A stretch of DNA of 64,000 nt from Chroococcopsis sp964623815 (GCA_964623815.1 CAZUVR010000020.1:1-64000), one strand, 5' to 3'; counted from the first letter of the stretch, positions 9,663 to 18,709 are shown. The notes: a model not told the origin generated them from the sequence alone. Translations and numbers: made by a program.

Positions 9663-9712
9663 AGGGGGGATTGAAGAGGCAAGATTCAGTCCCTCACATA
9701 TTCATCCCCCCT
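9663..9712 (+). terminator. hairpin after first amt gene
   Basis: AGGGGGGAT at 9663-9671 pairs with ATCCCCCCT at 9704-9712. GAA/TTC extends the stem across a bulged T, and GAGG (9676-9679)/CCTC (9692-9695) forms an inner stem. It lies 18 nt after the stop. There is no T-run, so it may be an RNA end-stabilising hairpin rather than a classical terminator. Confidence 0.5.
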
Positions 9713-9713
9713 C

Positions 9714-9739
9714 TAATGTGTCTTAATATACAGAAAAAA
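9714..9739 (+). promoter_or_regulatory. amt upstream element, copy 2 (NtcA-box-like GTG-N8-TAC)
   Basis: TAATGTGT, then six variable bases, then ATACAGAAAAAA; core GTG-N8-TAC at 9718-9731. A -10-like TAACAA begins 21 nt after TAC, close to the NtcA class II spacing. It matches the element at 7983-8008 outside the variable centre. Confidence 0.5.
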
Positions 9740-9783
9740 TTTCGTAAAAATTTAACAATTTCCCAACACGACGTATTAAAAAA

Positions 9784-9900
9784 AAGACCTACTACTATAA
9801 GTAAGTCTTGATTCAATCGACTTATGGTAAAAAAAACAGGCAAAAGACCCCTTCGGCGATTATCCCCAGAGCGGGTGTCTTGCCTGTTTGATAAAAACAG
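9784..9900 (+). promoter_or_regulatory. structured leader of second amt gene
   Basis: Hairpin A pairs 9784-9793 with 9800-9809 (9 of 10 pairs, loop ACTATA). Hairpin B pairs AAACAGGCAA (9834-9843) with TTGCCTGTTT (9880-9889), perfect over 10 bp and extendable inward. The middle strand (CTGTTT, 9884-9889) can instead pair with AAACAG at 9895-9900. The two folds are mutually exclusive. No T-tract follows. Confidence 0.45.
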
Positions 9901-9937
9901 CGAATTGTTCTTTAACGCTTATTCAGTGTCAGTGCCC

Positions 9938-11389
9938 ATGAAAACAACTAACAGGAGTTCTTATCCGGACTTAGAAAAATGGTTCGGGCGTTCTTTCAAA
10001 CCAGCTTGGCTGGCTTGTATTCCCCTGAGCGCGATCATTTTTGTGGTTTGGAATACGGCGGTACAGGCTCAGAATGCAGCCCCACCAACTACCGAAGACT
10101 TACAAGCTACCTTAAACACCATCTGGATCTTAATCGCCTCGATCCTTGTGATCTTCATGAACGCTGGTTTCGCCATGTTAGAGGCTGGCTTCTGTCGTCA
10201 GAAAAACGCGGTCAACGTACTGGCTAAGAACCTGATCGTTTTCGCCCTTTCCACTATGGCTTTCTGGGCGATCGGTTTTTCCCTGATGTTCGGTGCCGAA
10301 AGTAATAATTTTTTCGGTTCCGGCGGTTGGTTCCTCAGTAGCGATGACCCGAAATCCTACGGCGTACCCAACGGCTTACCTGTATCGGTATTCTTCCTCT
10401 TCCAGGTAGCCTTCGCCGGTACCGCAGCCACGATCGTATCAGGTGCTGTAGCCGAAAGGATTAAATTCGTAGATTTTTTAGTCTTCAGCCTGATCATCGT
10501 CGGTTTAATCTATCCCATCACCGGTCACTGGATCTGGGGCGGTGGCTGGTTAGCCGACATGGGTTTCAAAGATTTCGCAGGCTCTACGGCAGTTCACTCC
10601 GTAGGCGGCTGGGCGGCGCTAACCGGCGCTGCCATCCTCGGCCCCCGTACCGGTAAATATATCAATGGTAGAATCAACGCCCTACCCGGTCATAACATGA
10701 GCATAGCCACCCTCGGCTGTCTCATTCTCTGGATAGGCTGGTTCGGCTTCAACCCCGGTTCTGCCCTGGCTGCCACCAAAGATGTCCCCTATATTGCCGT
10801 TACCACTAACTTAGCTGGTGCTGCGGGCGCGTTAACCGCTACTGGTACTTCCTGGCTCAAAGACGGCAAACCCGATTTATCGATGATCATTAACGGCGTT
10901 TTAGCTGGTTTAGTGGGCATCACCGCCGGTTGTGACGGTGTTTCCTACTGGTCGGCGGTGATTATCGGTGCGATCGCCGGCGTTATCGTAGTTTATGCGG
11001 TTTCCTTCTTCGATAAACTGAAAATCGATGACCCCGTAGGCGCAACTTCTGTTCACTTAGTGTGCGGTATCTGGGGAACCTTAGCGGTAGGTATCTTCAA
11101 CAAAGATGCGGGTCTTTTAGCAGGTCAATTCCAATTACTGATCAACCAGATCATCGGTATCGTTGCCGTCGGTGCTTTTACGATTATCACCAGTGGCTTA
11201 GCCTGGATGGCACTTAAAGCTACGCTCGGTATTCGTGTTAAACCAGAAGAAGAATTTGAAGGCCTCGACATCGGTGAACACGGCATGGAAGCTTATAGCG
11301 GTTTCGTCAAAGAGGCGGACATACTCATCGGTGGTCAGAGCGATGCTGCTGGAGTGGATTACTCGAGCAAAACTACCTCTGGAATGTAG
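9938..11389 (+). CDS. amt: ammonium transporter (Amt family), second of three
   Basis: A 483-residue Amt from the ATG at 9938. An in-frame ATG at 9824 would add 38 residues that are basic, lack similarity to the first Amt and span a hairpin, so 9938 is preferred; neither start has a good Shine-Dalgarno. Features: signal-like helix ending TAVQAQ, FAMLEAGFCRQKNAVN, AGSTAVHSVGGW, DDPVGATSVHLVCGIWG, and the tail EGLDIGEHGMEAYSGF. Function is ammonium uptake. It is close to the first Amt throughout, consistent with duplication. Confidence 0.94.
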   Translation: MKTTNRSSYPDLEKWFGRSFKPAWLACIPLSAIIFVVWNTAVQAQNAAPPTTEDLQATLNTIWILIASILVIFMNAGFAMLEAGFCRQKNAVNVLAKNLIVFALSTMAFWAIGFSLMFGAESNNFFGSGGWFLSSDDPKSYGVPNGLPVSVFFLFQVAFAGTAATIVSGAVAERIKFVDFLVFSLIIVGLIYPITGHWIWGGGWLADMGFKDFAGSTAVHSVGGWAALTGAAILGPRTGKYINGRINALPGHNMSIATLGCLILWIGWFGFNPGSALAATKDVPYIAVTTNLAGAAGALTATGTSWLKDGKPDLSMIINGVLAGLVGITAGCDGVSYWSAVIIGAIAGVIVVYAVSFFDKLKIDDPVGATSVHLVCGIWGTLAVGIFNKDAGLLAGQFQLLINQIIGIVAVGAFTIITSGLAWMALKATLGIRVKPEEEFEGLDIGEHGMEAYSGFVKEADILIGGQSDAAGVDYSSKTTSGM

Positions 11390-11438
11390 TCAATTAGACA
11401 AATATAAAATCGAATAATAAAAACAATAGGTAGGGAGA

Positions 11439-11478
11439 GTATTAGAGCTAACAATTGCTCATACAATAACCTTACCTT
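11439..11478 (+). promoter_or_regulatory. weak NtcA-like promoter of third amt
   Basis: GTA-N8-AAC at 11439-11452 (one base off GTA-N8-TAC), then 20 nt, then TACCTT at 11473-11478 fitting the -10 form TAN3T. It lies 75 nt before the start at 11553. It does not share the element found before the other two amt genes. Confidence 0.3.
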
Positions 11479-11490
11479 TCTTTTTGCTCT

Positions 11491-11511
11491 GATGAAACAG
11501 GGACTTTCATC
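11491..11511 (+). other. small hairpin in amt leader
   Basis: GATGAAA (11491-11497) pairs perfectly with TTTCATC (11505-11511) around a 7-nt loop, 41 nt before the ATG of the third amt. Its role is unknown. Confidence 0.35.
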
Positions 11512-11552
11512 AAGTCGATCCTATCCAATATCCTAATTTGCTAACATCTACG

Positions 11553-12977
11553 ATGAAGAAAATTGCACTATTTACCCTCTTAGCTTTAGGGCTAGGATTT
11601 TCCGTTTTTGTAAACCCCGTACTGGCAGAGACGGCAGCGGCCGAAGCACCGAAAATCGACACCGGGGATACAGCTTGGATGTTAATCTCCTCGGCTTTAG
11701 TGTTGTTGATGACCCCTGGCTTAGCCTTTTTCTACGGTGGTTTAGTCCGTTCCCGAAACGTCCTCAATACCATGATGATGAGTTTGGTGGCGATGGGTGT
11801 CATCGGCGTTACTTGGGTACTATGGGGCTACAGCCTCGCCTTTGATGTTGTCCCGGGTAAAAACGGCTTCGGTCAAGGAATAGAAACCTTTATCGGCGGA
11901 CTCGATTGGTTATTCCTCAATGGCGTTAGCGGCGAAGCGCCCGATCCTATCGGTTACGCTCCTACCGTACCGCACCAAATATTTATGATCTATCAGATGA
12001 TGTTCGCCATCATCACCCCCGCCTTAATCTCTGGGGCAATAGTAGAGAGGATTAGCTTTAAAGCTTACTTCTGGTTATTACTCCTCTGGTCAAGTTTCAT
12101 CTATTCCCCCCTCGCTCATTGGGTGTGGGGCAAAGGTTGGCTACAGGCTATCGGCGCTCTTGACTTCGCAGGCGGTACGGTAGTACATATCAGCTCTGGT
12201 GTCTCCGCTTTAGTCGTAGCCTGGATGATCGGGCCCCGTAGAAGCTTCGGGGTTCAATCCTACGCCCCCCATAACGTCACCTACGTTCTCTTAGGTATCG
12301 GCTTACTCTGGTTCGGCTGGTTCGGCTTCAACGGAGGCAGCGCCCTCGCAGCCAATGGTTTAGCTACTATCGCCTTTGTCAATACGGCGATCGCTTCCTG
12401 TGCGGCTGGTTTAACATGGTTACTTGTCGAGTGGGTTCTACGCGGTAAGCCCACCGCGATCGGTATCGCTAGCGGTTTTCTCGCCGGTTTGGTAGGTATC
12501 ACTCCCGCCGCCGGTTTCGTGCCCGTGATCGGCGCTCTTTTAATCGGTTCTATTACCTCGGTTTGCTGTTTTTACGCCGTCAGTTTACGCGCTAAATTAC
12601 GTTTTGACGATTCCCTAGATACCTTCCCCGTTCACGGTGTCGGTGGAACGGTGGGGGCTATCCTTACCGGCGTTTTCGCCAGTAAAGCAGTTAATTCCGC
12701 TGGTAACGATGGATTACTCAACGGTAATTTCGGACTGGTGATCACTCAGATCATCGGCGTACTGGCTACCTATATCTTTGCGGCAGTAGGAACATTTTTA
12801 ATCGTTAAGATACTCTCCTCGGTCATGAATCTGCGTGTTAAAGAGATCGTAGAAGAAGAAGGCTTAGATGTTCCCGAACACGGCGAGGAAGCCTACGGTC
12901 AAGAGTTTGAATTCGGTGGCAGTAGTAGCGTTTTCGGTTCCGGTCACGGTCATAAACCTGGTTTGGAAGAAGCCTAA
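11553..12977 (+). CDS. amt: ammonium transporter (Amt family), third of three
   Basis: A 474-residue Amt starting at the ATG MKKIALFTLLAL; a TTG 15 nt upstream is less likely. A cleavable signal (to PVLA) is followed by about 11 membrane helices. Motifs: PGLAFFYGGLVRSRNVLN, SPLAHWVWGKGWL, DFAGGTVVHISSGVSALV and FDDSLDTFPVHGVGGT. The C-terminal tail EEGLDVPEHGEEAYG is the conserved regulatory tail. It belongs to a different Amt subgroup from its two neighbours, closer to the Amt1/AmtB type. Three amt genes in a row are also known in Nostoc. Confidence 0.95.
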   Translation: MKKIALFTLLALGLGFSVFVNPVLAETAAAEAPKIDTGDTAWMLISSALVLLMTPGLAFFYGGLVRSRNVLNTMMMSLVAMGVIGVTWVLWGYSLAFDVVPGKNGFGQGIETFIGGLDWLFLNGVSGEAPDPIGYAPTVPHQIFMIYQMMFAIITPALISGAIVERISFKAYFWLLLLWSSFIYSPLAHWVWGKGWLQAIGALDFAGGTVVHISSGVSALVVAWMIGPRRSFGVQSYAPHNVTYVLLGIGLLWFGWFGFNGGSALAANGLATIAFVNTAIASCAAGLTWLLVEWVLRGKPTAIGIASGFLAGLVGITPAAGFVPVIGALLIGSITSVCCFYAVSLRAKLRFDDSLDTFPVHGVGGTVGAILTGVFASKAVNSAGNDGLLNGNFGLVITQIIGVLATYIFAAVGTFLIVKILSSVMNLRVKEIVEEEGLDVPEHGEEAYGQEFEFGGSSSVFGSGHGHKPGLEEA

Positions 12978-12995
12978 TTTCAGGAGTCAGTATAG

Positions 12996-13036
12996 AGAAA
13001 AGAGAAATGAGCGCTATTGTCTCACTTCTCTTTTCT
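12996..13036. terminator. bidirectional terminator between amt and rnj
   Basis: A 16-bp stem with one mismatch: 12996-13011 (AGAAAAGAGAAATGAG) with 13021-13036 (CTCACTTCTCTTTTCT), 9-nt loop, followed by TTTTA on the plus strand. It separates two convergent genes. The arm sequence CTCACTTCTC recurs near 54000. Confidence 0.75.
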
Positions 13037-13050
13037 TTTATCTCATTCAT

Positions 13051-14796
13051 CTATCTCGCCAGGGAAGCCGTAGGACGGCGGCGGCGATAAGTTCTCGTAA
13101 TAGTAGGTTCGTTAGACTGCTGTAAGAGGAAGATTACTAAAGGCTCGCTCTGTAACTCCCGTTTGATCAGACGTTTTAACGAAGTTTCTATCTCTTCCCT
13201 CAGAGCTGCAGAGTTAGTTTCTCCTGGGGCGATTTGAAATTCATCCCAACGCTCCTCTAAAAATCGCTCGATCGCCCGGATAATTAAGGGGTTAAGTAAG
13301 GATTTCTCTACACTCGTTACCACCCCGCGCAGGTTAATTTCCGGCGTGGCGATCAACTGCCCTTCACCGTTCACCGCTGCGGCTACCGTTACCACGCCGT
13401 CTTCGGCTAACTGCTGTCTATCCTGCATGACGTGTTCGTGAACCACACCGGCTTGATCTACTAACTCGATACCTGAGGGCACTTTCCCTGTTACTCCGAT
13501 ACTATCCGGCGATAGCTCTATGATGTCTCCGTTCTGCACAATCACCGTGTTTTCGGCGGGGATACCCATCGCCTGAGCCATTTGAGAGTGTTTCACCAGC
13601 ATCCGGTGTTCACCGTGTACGGGTACAAAGAATTTCGGGCGCACCAGTGATAGCATCATTTTCTGGTCTTCCTGCGAACCGTGACCAGAAACGTGTACGC
13701 CCTTATCACGTCCGTAGATCACTTTAGCTCCGAGCATCATCAGACGATCGATCGTATTCACCACCGCGATCGTATTCCCTGGTATGGGATTGGCGGAGAA
13801 TACCACCGTATCCCCTGGACGAATCCGGATGTGAGGGTGTTCGCCCCTAGAAATGCGCGTCATCGCCGCCAGGGGTTCCCCTTGAGAGCCGGTAGTCAGG
13901 ATCAGTATCTTATTATCTGGAAGATTTCTCGTCGCCTTAAATTGCTCGAATAGATCATCGGGGCACTTGATATAACCGAGATTTCGAGCGTGGGCGATTA
14001 GATTTAACATCGATCTTCCCACTACCACCACCTTACGGTTATGCTTCTGGGCTAACTGTAGGGCGATATTAATTCTATGTACCGAAGAGGCAAAAGTGGT
14101 GATCATCAATCTTCCCTCTGCTTGAGCGAAAACGCGATCGAGCGCGGGATATACCGACGCTTCCGAGGCTGTATAGCCAGGAACTTCGGCGTTAGTAGAG
14201 TCGCTGAGTAAACACAATACTCCTTTCTCCCCGTATTCGGCCAGTTTTTGCAGATCGAAGGTTTCGCCGTCTACGGGGGTGTGATCGATTTTGAAGTCCC
14301 CTGTATGAATTACGACACCGATGGGGGTGTGAATCGCTACGGTAAAACTATCCGCCATCGAGTGGGTATTGCGGATATATTCCACCACGAAGGAACTACC
14401 GACACGAACGATCGATCTCGGCCCCACTTTTTCCAGTTTAGTGCGATTCGCTACGCCCGCTTCTTCTAACTTATCCTGTAACAGAGCGAGAGCTAGTTTC
14501 GGCCCGTAGATGATCGGCACGTCGAACTGTTTCAGGTGATAAGGGATACCGCCGATATGGTCTTCGTGACCGTGAGTTACGATCATCGCTTTAATTTTGT
14601 GGCGATTTTCCCGTAAATATGTCATATCCGGTAAGACTATATTTATCCCGTGCATCCCTTCTGTGGGGAATGCTAAACCGGCATCTACCAAGATTATTTC
14701 ATCGTTGTACTCGAAGATACAGGTATTTTTTCCAATTTCGTGTAATCCTCCTAGGGGAATGATTTTCAGTTTTCCTTGTTCTTGATTTTGACTCAT
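13051..14796 (-). CDS. rnj: ribonuclease J
   Basis: A 581-residue metallo-beta-lactamase/beta-CASP nuclease. Zinc motif HGHEDH at residues 75-80, with later motifs HTGDFKID, SDSTNA, TTGSQGEPLAAM and HVSGHGSQED. The C-terminal domain ends in a basic TYRRRRPTASLAR tail. RNase J has 5'-3' exo- and endonuclease activity in mRNA decay and rRNA processing. It is last in asd-dapA-rnj, 119 nt after dapA. Confidence 0.94.
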   Translation of the reverse strand: MSQNQEQGKLKIIPLGGLHEIGKNTCIFEYNDEIILVDAGLAFPTEGMHGINIVLPDMTYLRENRHKIKAMIVTHGHEDHIGGIPYHLKQFDVPIIYGPKLALALLQDKLEEAGVANRTKLEKVGPRSIVRVGSSFVVEYIRNTHSMADSFTVAIHTPIGVVIHTGDFKIDHTPVDGETFDLQKLAEYGEKGVLCLLSDSTNAEVPGYTASEASVYPALDRVFAQAEGRLMITTFASSVHRINIALQLAQKHNRKVVVVGRSMLNLIAHARNLGYIKCPDDLFEQFKATRNLPDNKILILTTGSQGEPLAAMTRISRGEHPHIRIRPGDTVVFSANPIPGNTIAVVNTIDRLMMLGAKVIYGRDKGVHVSGHGSQEDQKMMLSLVRPKFFVPVHGEHRMLVKHSQMAQAMGIPAENTVIVQNGDIIELSPDSIGVTGKVPSGIELVDQAGVVHEHVMQDRQQLAEDGVVTVAAAVNGEGQLIATPEINLRGVVTSVEKSLLNPLIIRAIERFLEERWDEFQIAPGETNSAALREEIETSLKRLIKRELQSEPLVIFLLQQSNEPTITRTYRRRRPTASLAR

Positions 14797-14915
14797 GCAG
14801 TTTCCTTGTTGTTTACAGTTTTATCTCAAAAATATAATGAGCTTTAATAACGAATTTTTTAAAATAATTCGCCAGTTAATGATAATAATATTCCCTATTT
14901 TAACGATGTTTTTTC

Positions 14916-15806
14916 TTAAATTAAAGATAGAGATTCCAGGATTTGTTCTAACCCCGATCGTAAGTCTTCGGCTAAGTCGGTCAAAGGTGATCTCAATCCC
15001 CCAACTTCCCAACCTTGGCGATTCAAAGCAGCTTTAACAGGTATAGGATTTGTAGCACAAAATAAACCTTTAAACAACGGGGATAATCGCAGATTTATTT
15101 CTATAGCGCTTTTGGTATTTCCCTCGGTGAAAGCTCTTATCATCTCTTGAATCTGTTCGCCGACGAGATGACTTGCCACGCTCACCACACCTACACCTCC
15201 GCAGGTCATGATTGGTAAGGTCAAGAAATCATCTCCCGAGTAAATCTCAAAGTTATCACCCGTTAGAGAGCGAAGTTTACATACCTGTTCTAGATTGCCG
15301 CTTGCTTCCTTAACGGCGGTAATATTGTCTATTTGCGATAGCAGGGCGATCGTTTCTGGTAATAGATTCTGACCGGTGCGCCCAGGTATATTATACAACA
15401 TTATCGGTAGATCGGGGCAGGCCGTGGCGATCGCTTTAAAGTGTTGATACATTCCCTCTTGAGGGGGCTTATTATAATAGGGCACCACCTGTAAAGAACC
15501 ATCCAAGCCAAGCTTAGCCGCTTTAGAAGTGGCTTCTATGGCTTCGGCGGTGCAATTAGAACCGGTGCCAGCGATGACCTGCCCGCGATCGCCCACTGCG
15601 GATTTTACCACCCGGAACAATTCGTACTCCTCAGCCCAGCTCAGGGTGGGGGACTCGCCGGTAGTGCCGCACACCACCAACCCATCACTACCGTGAGAGA
15701 TAAGATAATCGGCTAACTTCTCCGCTACTGAATAATTAACCTCTCCTTCCGGGGTGAAGGGAGTTACCATAGCGGTTATTACTCGTCCAAAACTGTGATC
15801 GGTCAT
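14916..15806 (-). CDS. dapA: 4-hydroxy-tetrahydrodipicolinate synthase
   Basis: A 296-residue TIM barrel. Motif GTTGESPTL holds T48-T49 of the proton relay; Y138 (LYNIPGRTG) and the Schiff-base lysine K166 (ITAVKEASGN) are present. It condenses aspartate semialdehyde with pyruvate in lysine/diaminopimelate synthesis. It is 16 nt downstream of asd, which makes its substrate. The length is standard. Confidence 0.96.
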   Translation of the reverse strand: MTDHSFGRVITAMVTPFTPEGEVNYSVAEKLADYLISHGSDGLVVCGTTGESPTLSWAEEYELFRVVKSAVGDRGQVIAGTGSNCTAEAIEATSKAAKLGLDGSLQVVPYYNKPPQEGMYQHFKAIATACPDLPIMLYNIPGRTGQNLLPETIALLSQIDNITAVKEASGNLEQVCKLRSLTGDNFEIYSGDDFLTLPIMTCGGVGVVSVASHLVGEQIQEMIRAFTEGNTKSAIEINLRLSPLFKGLFCATNPIPVKAALNRQGWEVGGLRSPLTDLAEDLRSGLEQILESLSLI

Positions 15807-15822
15807 GCACTTGGAGATAATT

Positions 15823-16875
15823 TTATAAGGTTACGGCTGTGGGGTGAACTAAATTTTTCTGCACTAATAACTCGGCTATCTGTACTGCGTTGAGGGCGGC
15901 ACCTTTGCGAATCTGGTCGCCGCATAACCATAATTCTAACCCGTTCTCATGGGATAAATCTCGACGGATACGGCCTACTAATACATCATCTTGACCTGTA
16001 GCGTCGATGGGCATGGGGAAATAATTTTTCTGCCAATCTTCCACCAGTTTCACGCCAGGGGCTTTCTGAATCAATTCCCGGGCCAGAGCGGGATCGAAGG
16101 GACGATCGAACTCCAGATTAACCGCTTCCGAGTGCGCTCTTAAAACCGGTACTCTTACGCAGGTAGCACTAAGTTTTAGTGCTGGCTCGTTAAATATCTT
16201 GCGGGTTTCGTTGACCATTTTCATTTCTTCCTCACAGTAACCCGCCTCATTGATGGGGGTGTTGTGGGGGAAGAGATTGAAAGCGAGAGGATAGGGGAAA
16301 GATTCTGTAGGCGGTGCCGAGCCTTGTAGGATAGCGCCCGCCTGAGTTTTTACTTCCTCCATCGCCCGGGCACCTGCACCGCTGGCGGACTGATAAGTTG
16401 ACACCACCACCCGTTTGATCGGTTGGACTCGATGCAGGGGCCAGATAGCCACGCCGAGTAATATCGTGGTGCAATTGGGATTGGCGATAATACCGCGATG
16501 AGCGGCGGCGCTTTCGGGGTTGATTTCCGGCACTACTAAAGGCACTCCGGCATCCATCCGGAAGGCGCTGGAGTTATCGATCATCGTCGCTCCCGACTCA
16601 ACGATAGTTTTCGCCCAGGCTTTCGAGGTAGAGCCTCCTGCCGAAGCCAGAACTATATCCACGTCTTGAAAGGAATTTTCGTTAACCGCCTCTATTTCTA
16701 ATGTTTCGCCCCCGAAAGTTAGGGTTTTTCCCGCCGATCGAGGTGATGCTAACAATTTTAGAGACGACAGCGGAAATCGCCTTTCGATTAATAACTCCAG
16801 AATTTCCGTTCCTACCGCTCCCGTTGCTCCTAAAATTGCCAGACGTACAGATTGATTCAAGTAATTTACCTCCAT
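15823..16875 (-). CDS. asd: aspartate-semialdehyde dehydrogenase
   Basis: A 350-residue enzyme with the NADP-binding loop GATGAVG (16-22) and catalytic C135 in NPNCTT; the substrate-binding block SASGAGARAMEE follows. It reduces aspartyl phosphate to aspartate semialdehyde, the branch point for lysine, threonine and methionine. It heads the minus-strand asd-dapA-rnj cluster and is divergent from tig. Confidence 0.96.
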   Translation of the reverse strand: MEVNYLNQSVRLAILGATGAVGTEILELLIERRFPLSSLKLLASPRSAGKTLTFGGETLEIEAVNENSFQDVDIVLASAGGSTSKAWAKTIVESGATMIDNSSAFRMDAGVPLVVPEINPESAAAHRGIIANPNCTTILLGVAIWPLHRVQPIKRVVVSTYQSASGAGARAMEEVKTQAGAILQGSAPPTESFPYPLAFNLFPHNTPINEAGYCEEEMKMVNETRKIFNEPALKLSATCVRVPVLRAHSEAVNLEFDRPFDPALARELIQKAPGVKLVEDWQKNYFPMPIDATGQDDVLVGRIRRDLSHENGLELWLCGDQIRKGAALNAVQIAELLVQKNLVHPTAVTL

Positions 16876-17200
16876 TAAGTGAGTAAGTTAAGGGTATGTA
16901 TAGCTTTAATCTCAAAAAGGTCCAAAACCAAAATATTTTTATTAATATCAATATGTATTCTTACCTTACCACCATACGGGGAGTGAGTATAGAATCGTCG
17001 TCTTTTCAATTCCCGACTCCCAATTCCCGATTCCCAATTCCCCCTCTTTGTAACAAAGACAACCAAACCTGCTCTAGTACGGGTAAAATAAAAAGATTGT
17101 GACGGCTCAGGGGAGTAATGAGGATATGCCCCTAGAATAGCATGAGAAGGGATCGACCTTGTCACATCCTCTATTGAAGTTGTTAGAGATAGAAAAATCG
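16876..17200. other. asd-tig divergent intergenic region with heptamer repeat
   Basis: A 325-nt gap between divergent genes. It holds a run of degenerate heptamers at 17007-17044 (CAATTCCC/GACTCCC units), the reverse strand of the TTGGGAG repeats seen elsewhere. A small dyad CTTTG-TAA-CAAAG lies at 17046-17058. No RNA gene or good protein frame was found. Confidence 0.6.
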
Positions 17201-18586
17201 ATGAAAGTTACCCAGGAGAAACTCCCTGACAGTCAGATTGGCTTAGAAATAGAAATTTCGGGCGAAATCACCCAGAAAACCTATGAAAACGTCATTCAAA
17301 ATTTAGCCCGCTCGATTCAGTTACCGGGGTTTCGGAAGGGAAAAATCCCGAGACAGGTCTTAATTCAGAGAATCGGCATCAAAAGACTGAAAGCGGAAGC
17401 ATTAGAAAAAGTCATCCAGGATGGATTGAATCAAGCGATTAAAGCGGAAGATATTCAATCTCTAGGCAATTATAAATTAATATCTAATTTTGACGAGTTG
17501 GTTGAAAGCTACGAACCCGGCCAAACCTTAACTTTTAACGCCTCTATCGATGTACCCCCCACAGTTACCCTAGGGGATTATAAAAACCTCACCGTCACAG
17601 CCGAAGAGTCGGTATTTGACCCCCAAGTGGTGGAAGATTGGCTCAGCGATAAACAGAAAGAACAGGCTACTTTAGTACCCGTAGAAGACAGGGGAGCCGA
17701 ACTCGGAGACGTGGCTATAGTAGATTACAGCGCGGTGAGCGCCGATAGCCAAGAACCTTTAGAAGACGTGCAGGGCACAGATTTACGGGTAGATATGGAG
17801 GAAGGGAAATTCATCTCGGGTATGGTAGAGGGTATCGTGGGCATGAAACCGGGCGATACGAAAGAGTTACCCCTGACTTTTCCAGCCGATTACCCCGTCG
17901 AGGATCTAGCCAGTAAAGAAGTGATTTTTACCATCATTCTCAAAGAACTGAAAGAGAAGGAATTACCAGAGCTAGACGATGACTTTGCCCAAGAGGTAAG
18001 TGAATACGAGACTTTAGAAGAATTAAAGGCAACTTTAGAGGAACGTTACCGCTCGCAAAGCGAAAAAGAAGCCAAAGATAATATCCATAGCGCCCTAGTG
18101 GCAGCTTTGGTGAAAGATGCCGAGTTCGATATTCCCGACACCTTAATCCAGCAGGAAATAACCGACATCCTCACCCAAACCTTCGCCCAGATGGAACAGA
18201 TGGGGATCAATGTCCGACAGTTATTCACTCAGGAAAACCTGCCAAAAATGAGGGATAATGCCCGTCCCGATGCGATCGCCCGCTTGAAAAATACCCTCGC
18301 CATCGCCAAGGTAGCCGAACTGGAAAAAATCGAATTAGAGGCAAGTGCGGTGAAAAATCGCATGGGGGAAATTCTCAGACAAATCTCGCGTCAGGAAGTG
18401 GATATGGAAAGACTCGAAGAAATAGTCAGAGAAGAATTGCTGACGGCAAAAACCCTAGACTGGCTACAGGAAAACAGTCAGGTTAACCTCGTTCCTAAAG
18501 GTAGCCTGACGGAAGACGAGGAATCGGCGGCGGAATCTTCAGCCAGTAATACTATAGACGTAGAGGCAATCAGCGAAGAAGAGTAA
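17201..18586 (+). CDS. tig: trigger factor, ribosome-associated chaperone and prolyl isomerase
   Basis: A 461-residue protein from the ATG at 17201 (MKVTQEKLPDSQIGLEIEI, the usual cyanobacterial start); a TTG at 17159 would add 14 residues. The N-terminal ribosome-binding domain contains the signature GFRKGKIPR. A PPIase domain (about 145-230) includes LGDVAIVDYSA, followed by the helical C-terminal arms and an acidic tail. It binds nascent chains at the ribosome exit. It heads tig-clpP-clpX, a common cyanobacterial arrangement. Confidence 0.95.
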   Translation: MKVTQEKLPDSQIGLEIEISGEITQKTYENVIQNLARSIQLPGFRKGKIPRQVLIQRIGIKRLKAEALEKVIQDGLNQAIKAEDIQSLGNYKLISNFDELVESYEPGQTLTFNASIDVPPTVTLGDYKNLTVTAEESVFDPQVVEDWLSDKQKEQATLVPVEDRGAELGDVAIVDYSAVSADSQEPLEDVQGTDLRVDMEEGKFISGMVEGIVGMKPGDTKELPLTFPADYPVEDLASKEVIFTIILKELKEKELPELDDDFAQEVSEYETLEELKATLEERYRSQSEKEAKDNIHSALVAALVKDAEFDIPDTLIQQEITDILTQTFAQMEQMGINVRQLFTQENLPKMRDNARPDAIARLKNTLAIAKVAELEKIELEASAVKNRMGEILRQISRQEVDMERLEEIVREELLTAKTLDWLQENSQVNLVPKGSLTEDEESAAESSASNTIDVEAISEEE

Positions 18587-18599
18587 CAATTTTTACACC

Positions 18600-18683
18600 G
18601 GGGATTGAGTAGAGAAAGGCAAAAGAATCACCATTATCCGAAAACTTAAGGCATAATGTAAGGTACAGACGGACTCAATCCCC
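18600..18683 (+). repeat. inverted repeat between tig and clpP
   Basis: GGGGATTGAGT (18600-18610) is perfectly complementary to ACTCAATCCCC (18673-18683), with 62 nt between. It fills most of the 123-nt tig-clpP gap, ending 26 nt before the clpP ATG. It could partly uncouple clpP from tig, but lacks a T-run. Confidence 0.5.
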
Positions 18684-18709
18684 ATTCGATCGACTATTGC
18701 GTTATCATA

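Noticed and set aside
9645..9937. Glutamine (glnA) riboswitch before the second amt
   Set aside because: Hairpins are present but the conserved glnA-motif sequence blocks are absent.
9824..9937. N-terminal extension of the second Amt from ATG 9824
   Set aside because: The 38 residues have no counterpart in the paralogue and overlie a strong hairpin; 9938 gives a normal signal-like start.
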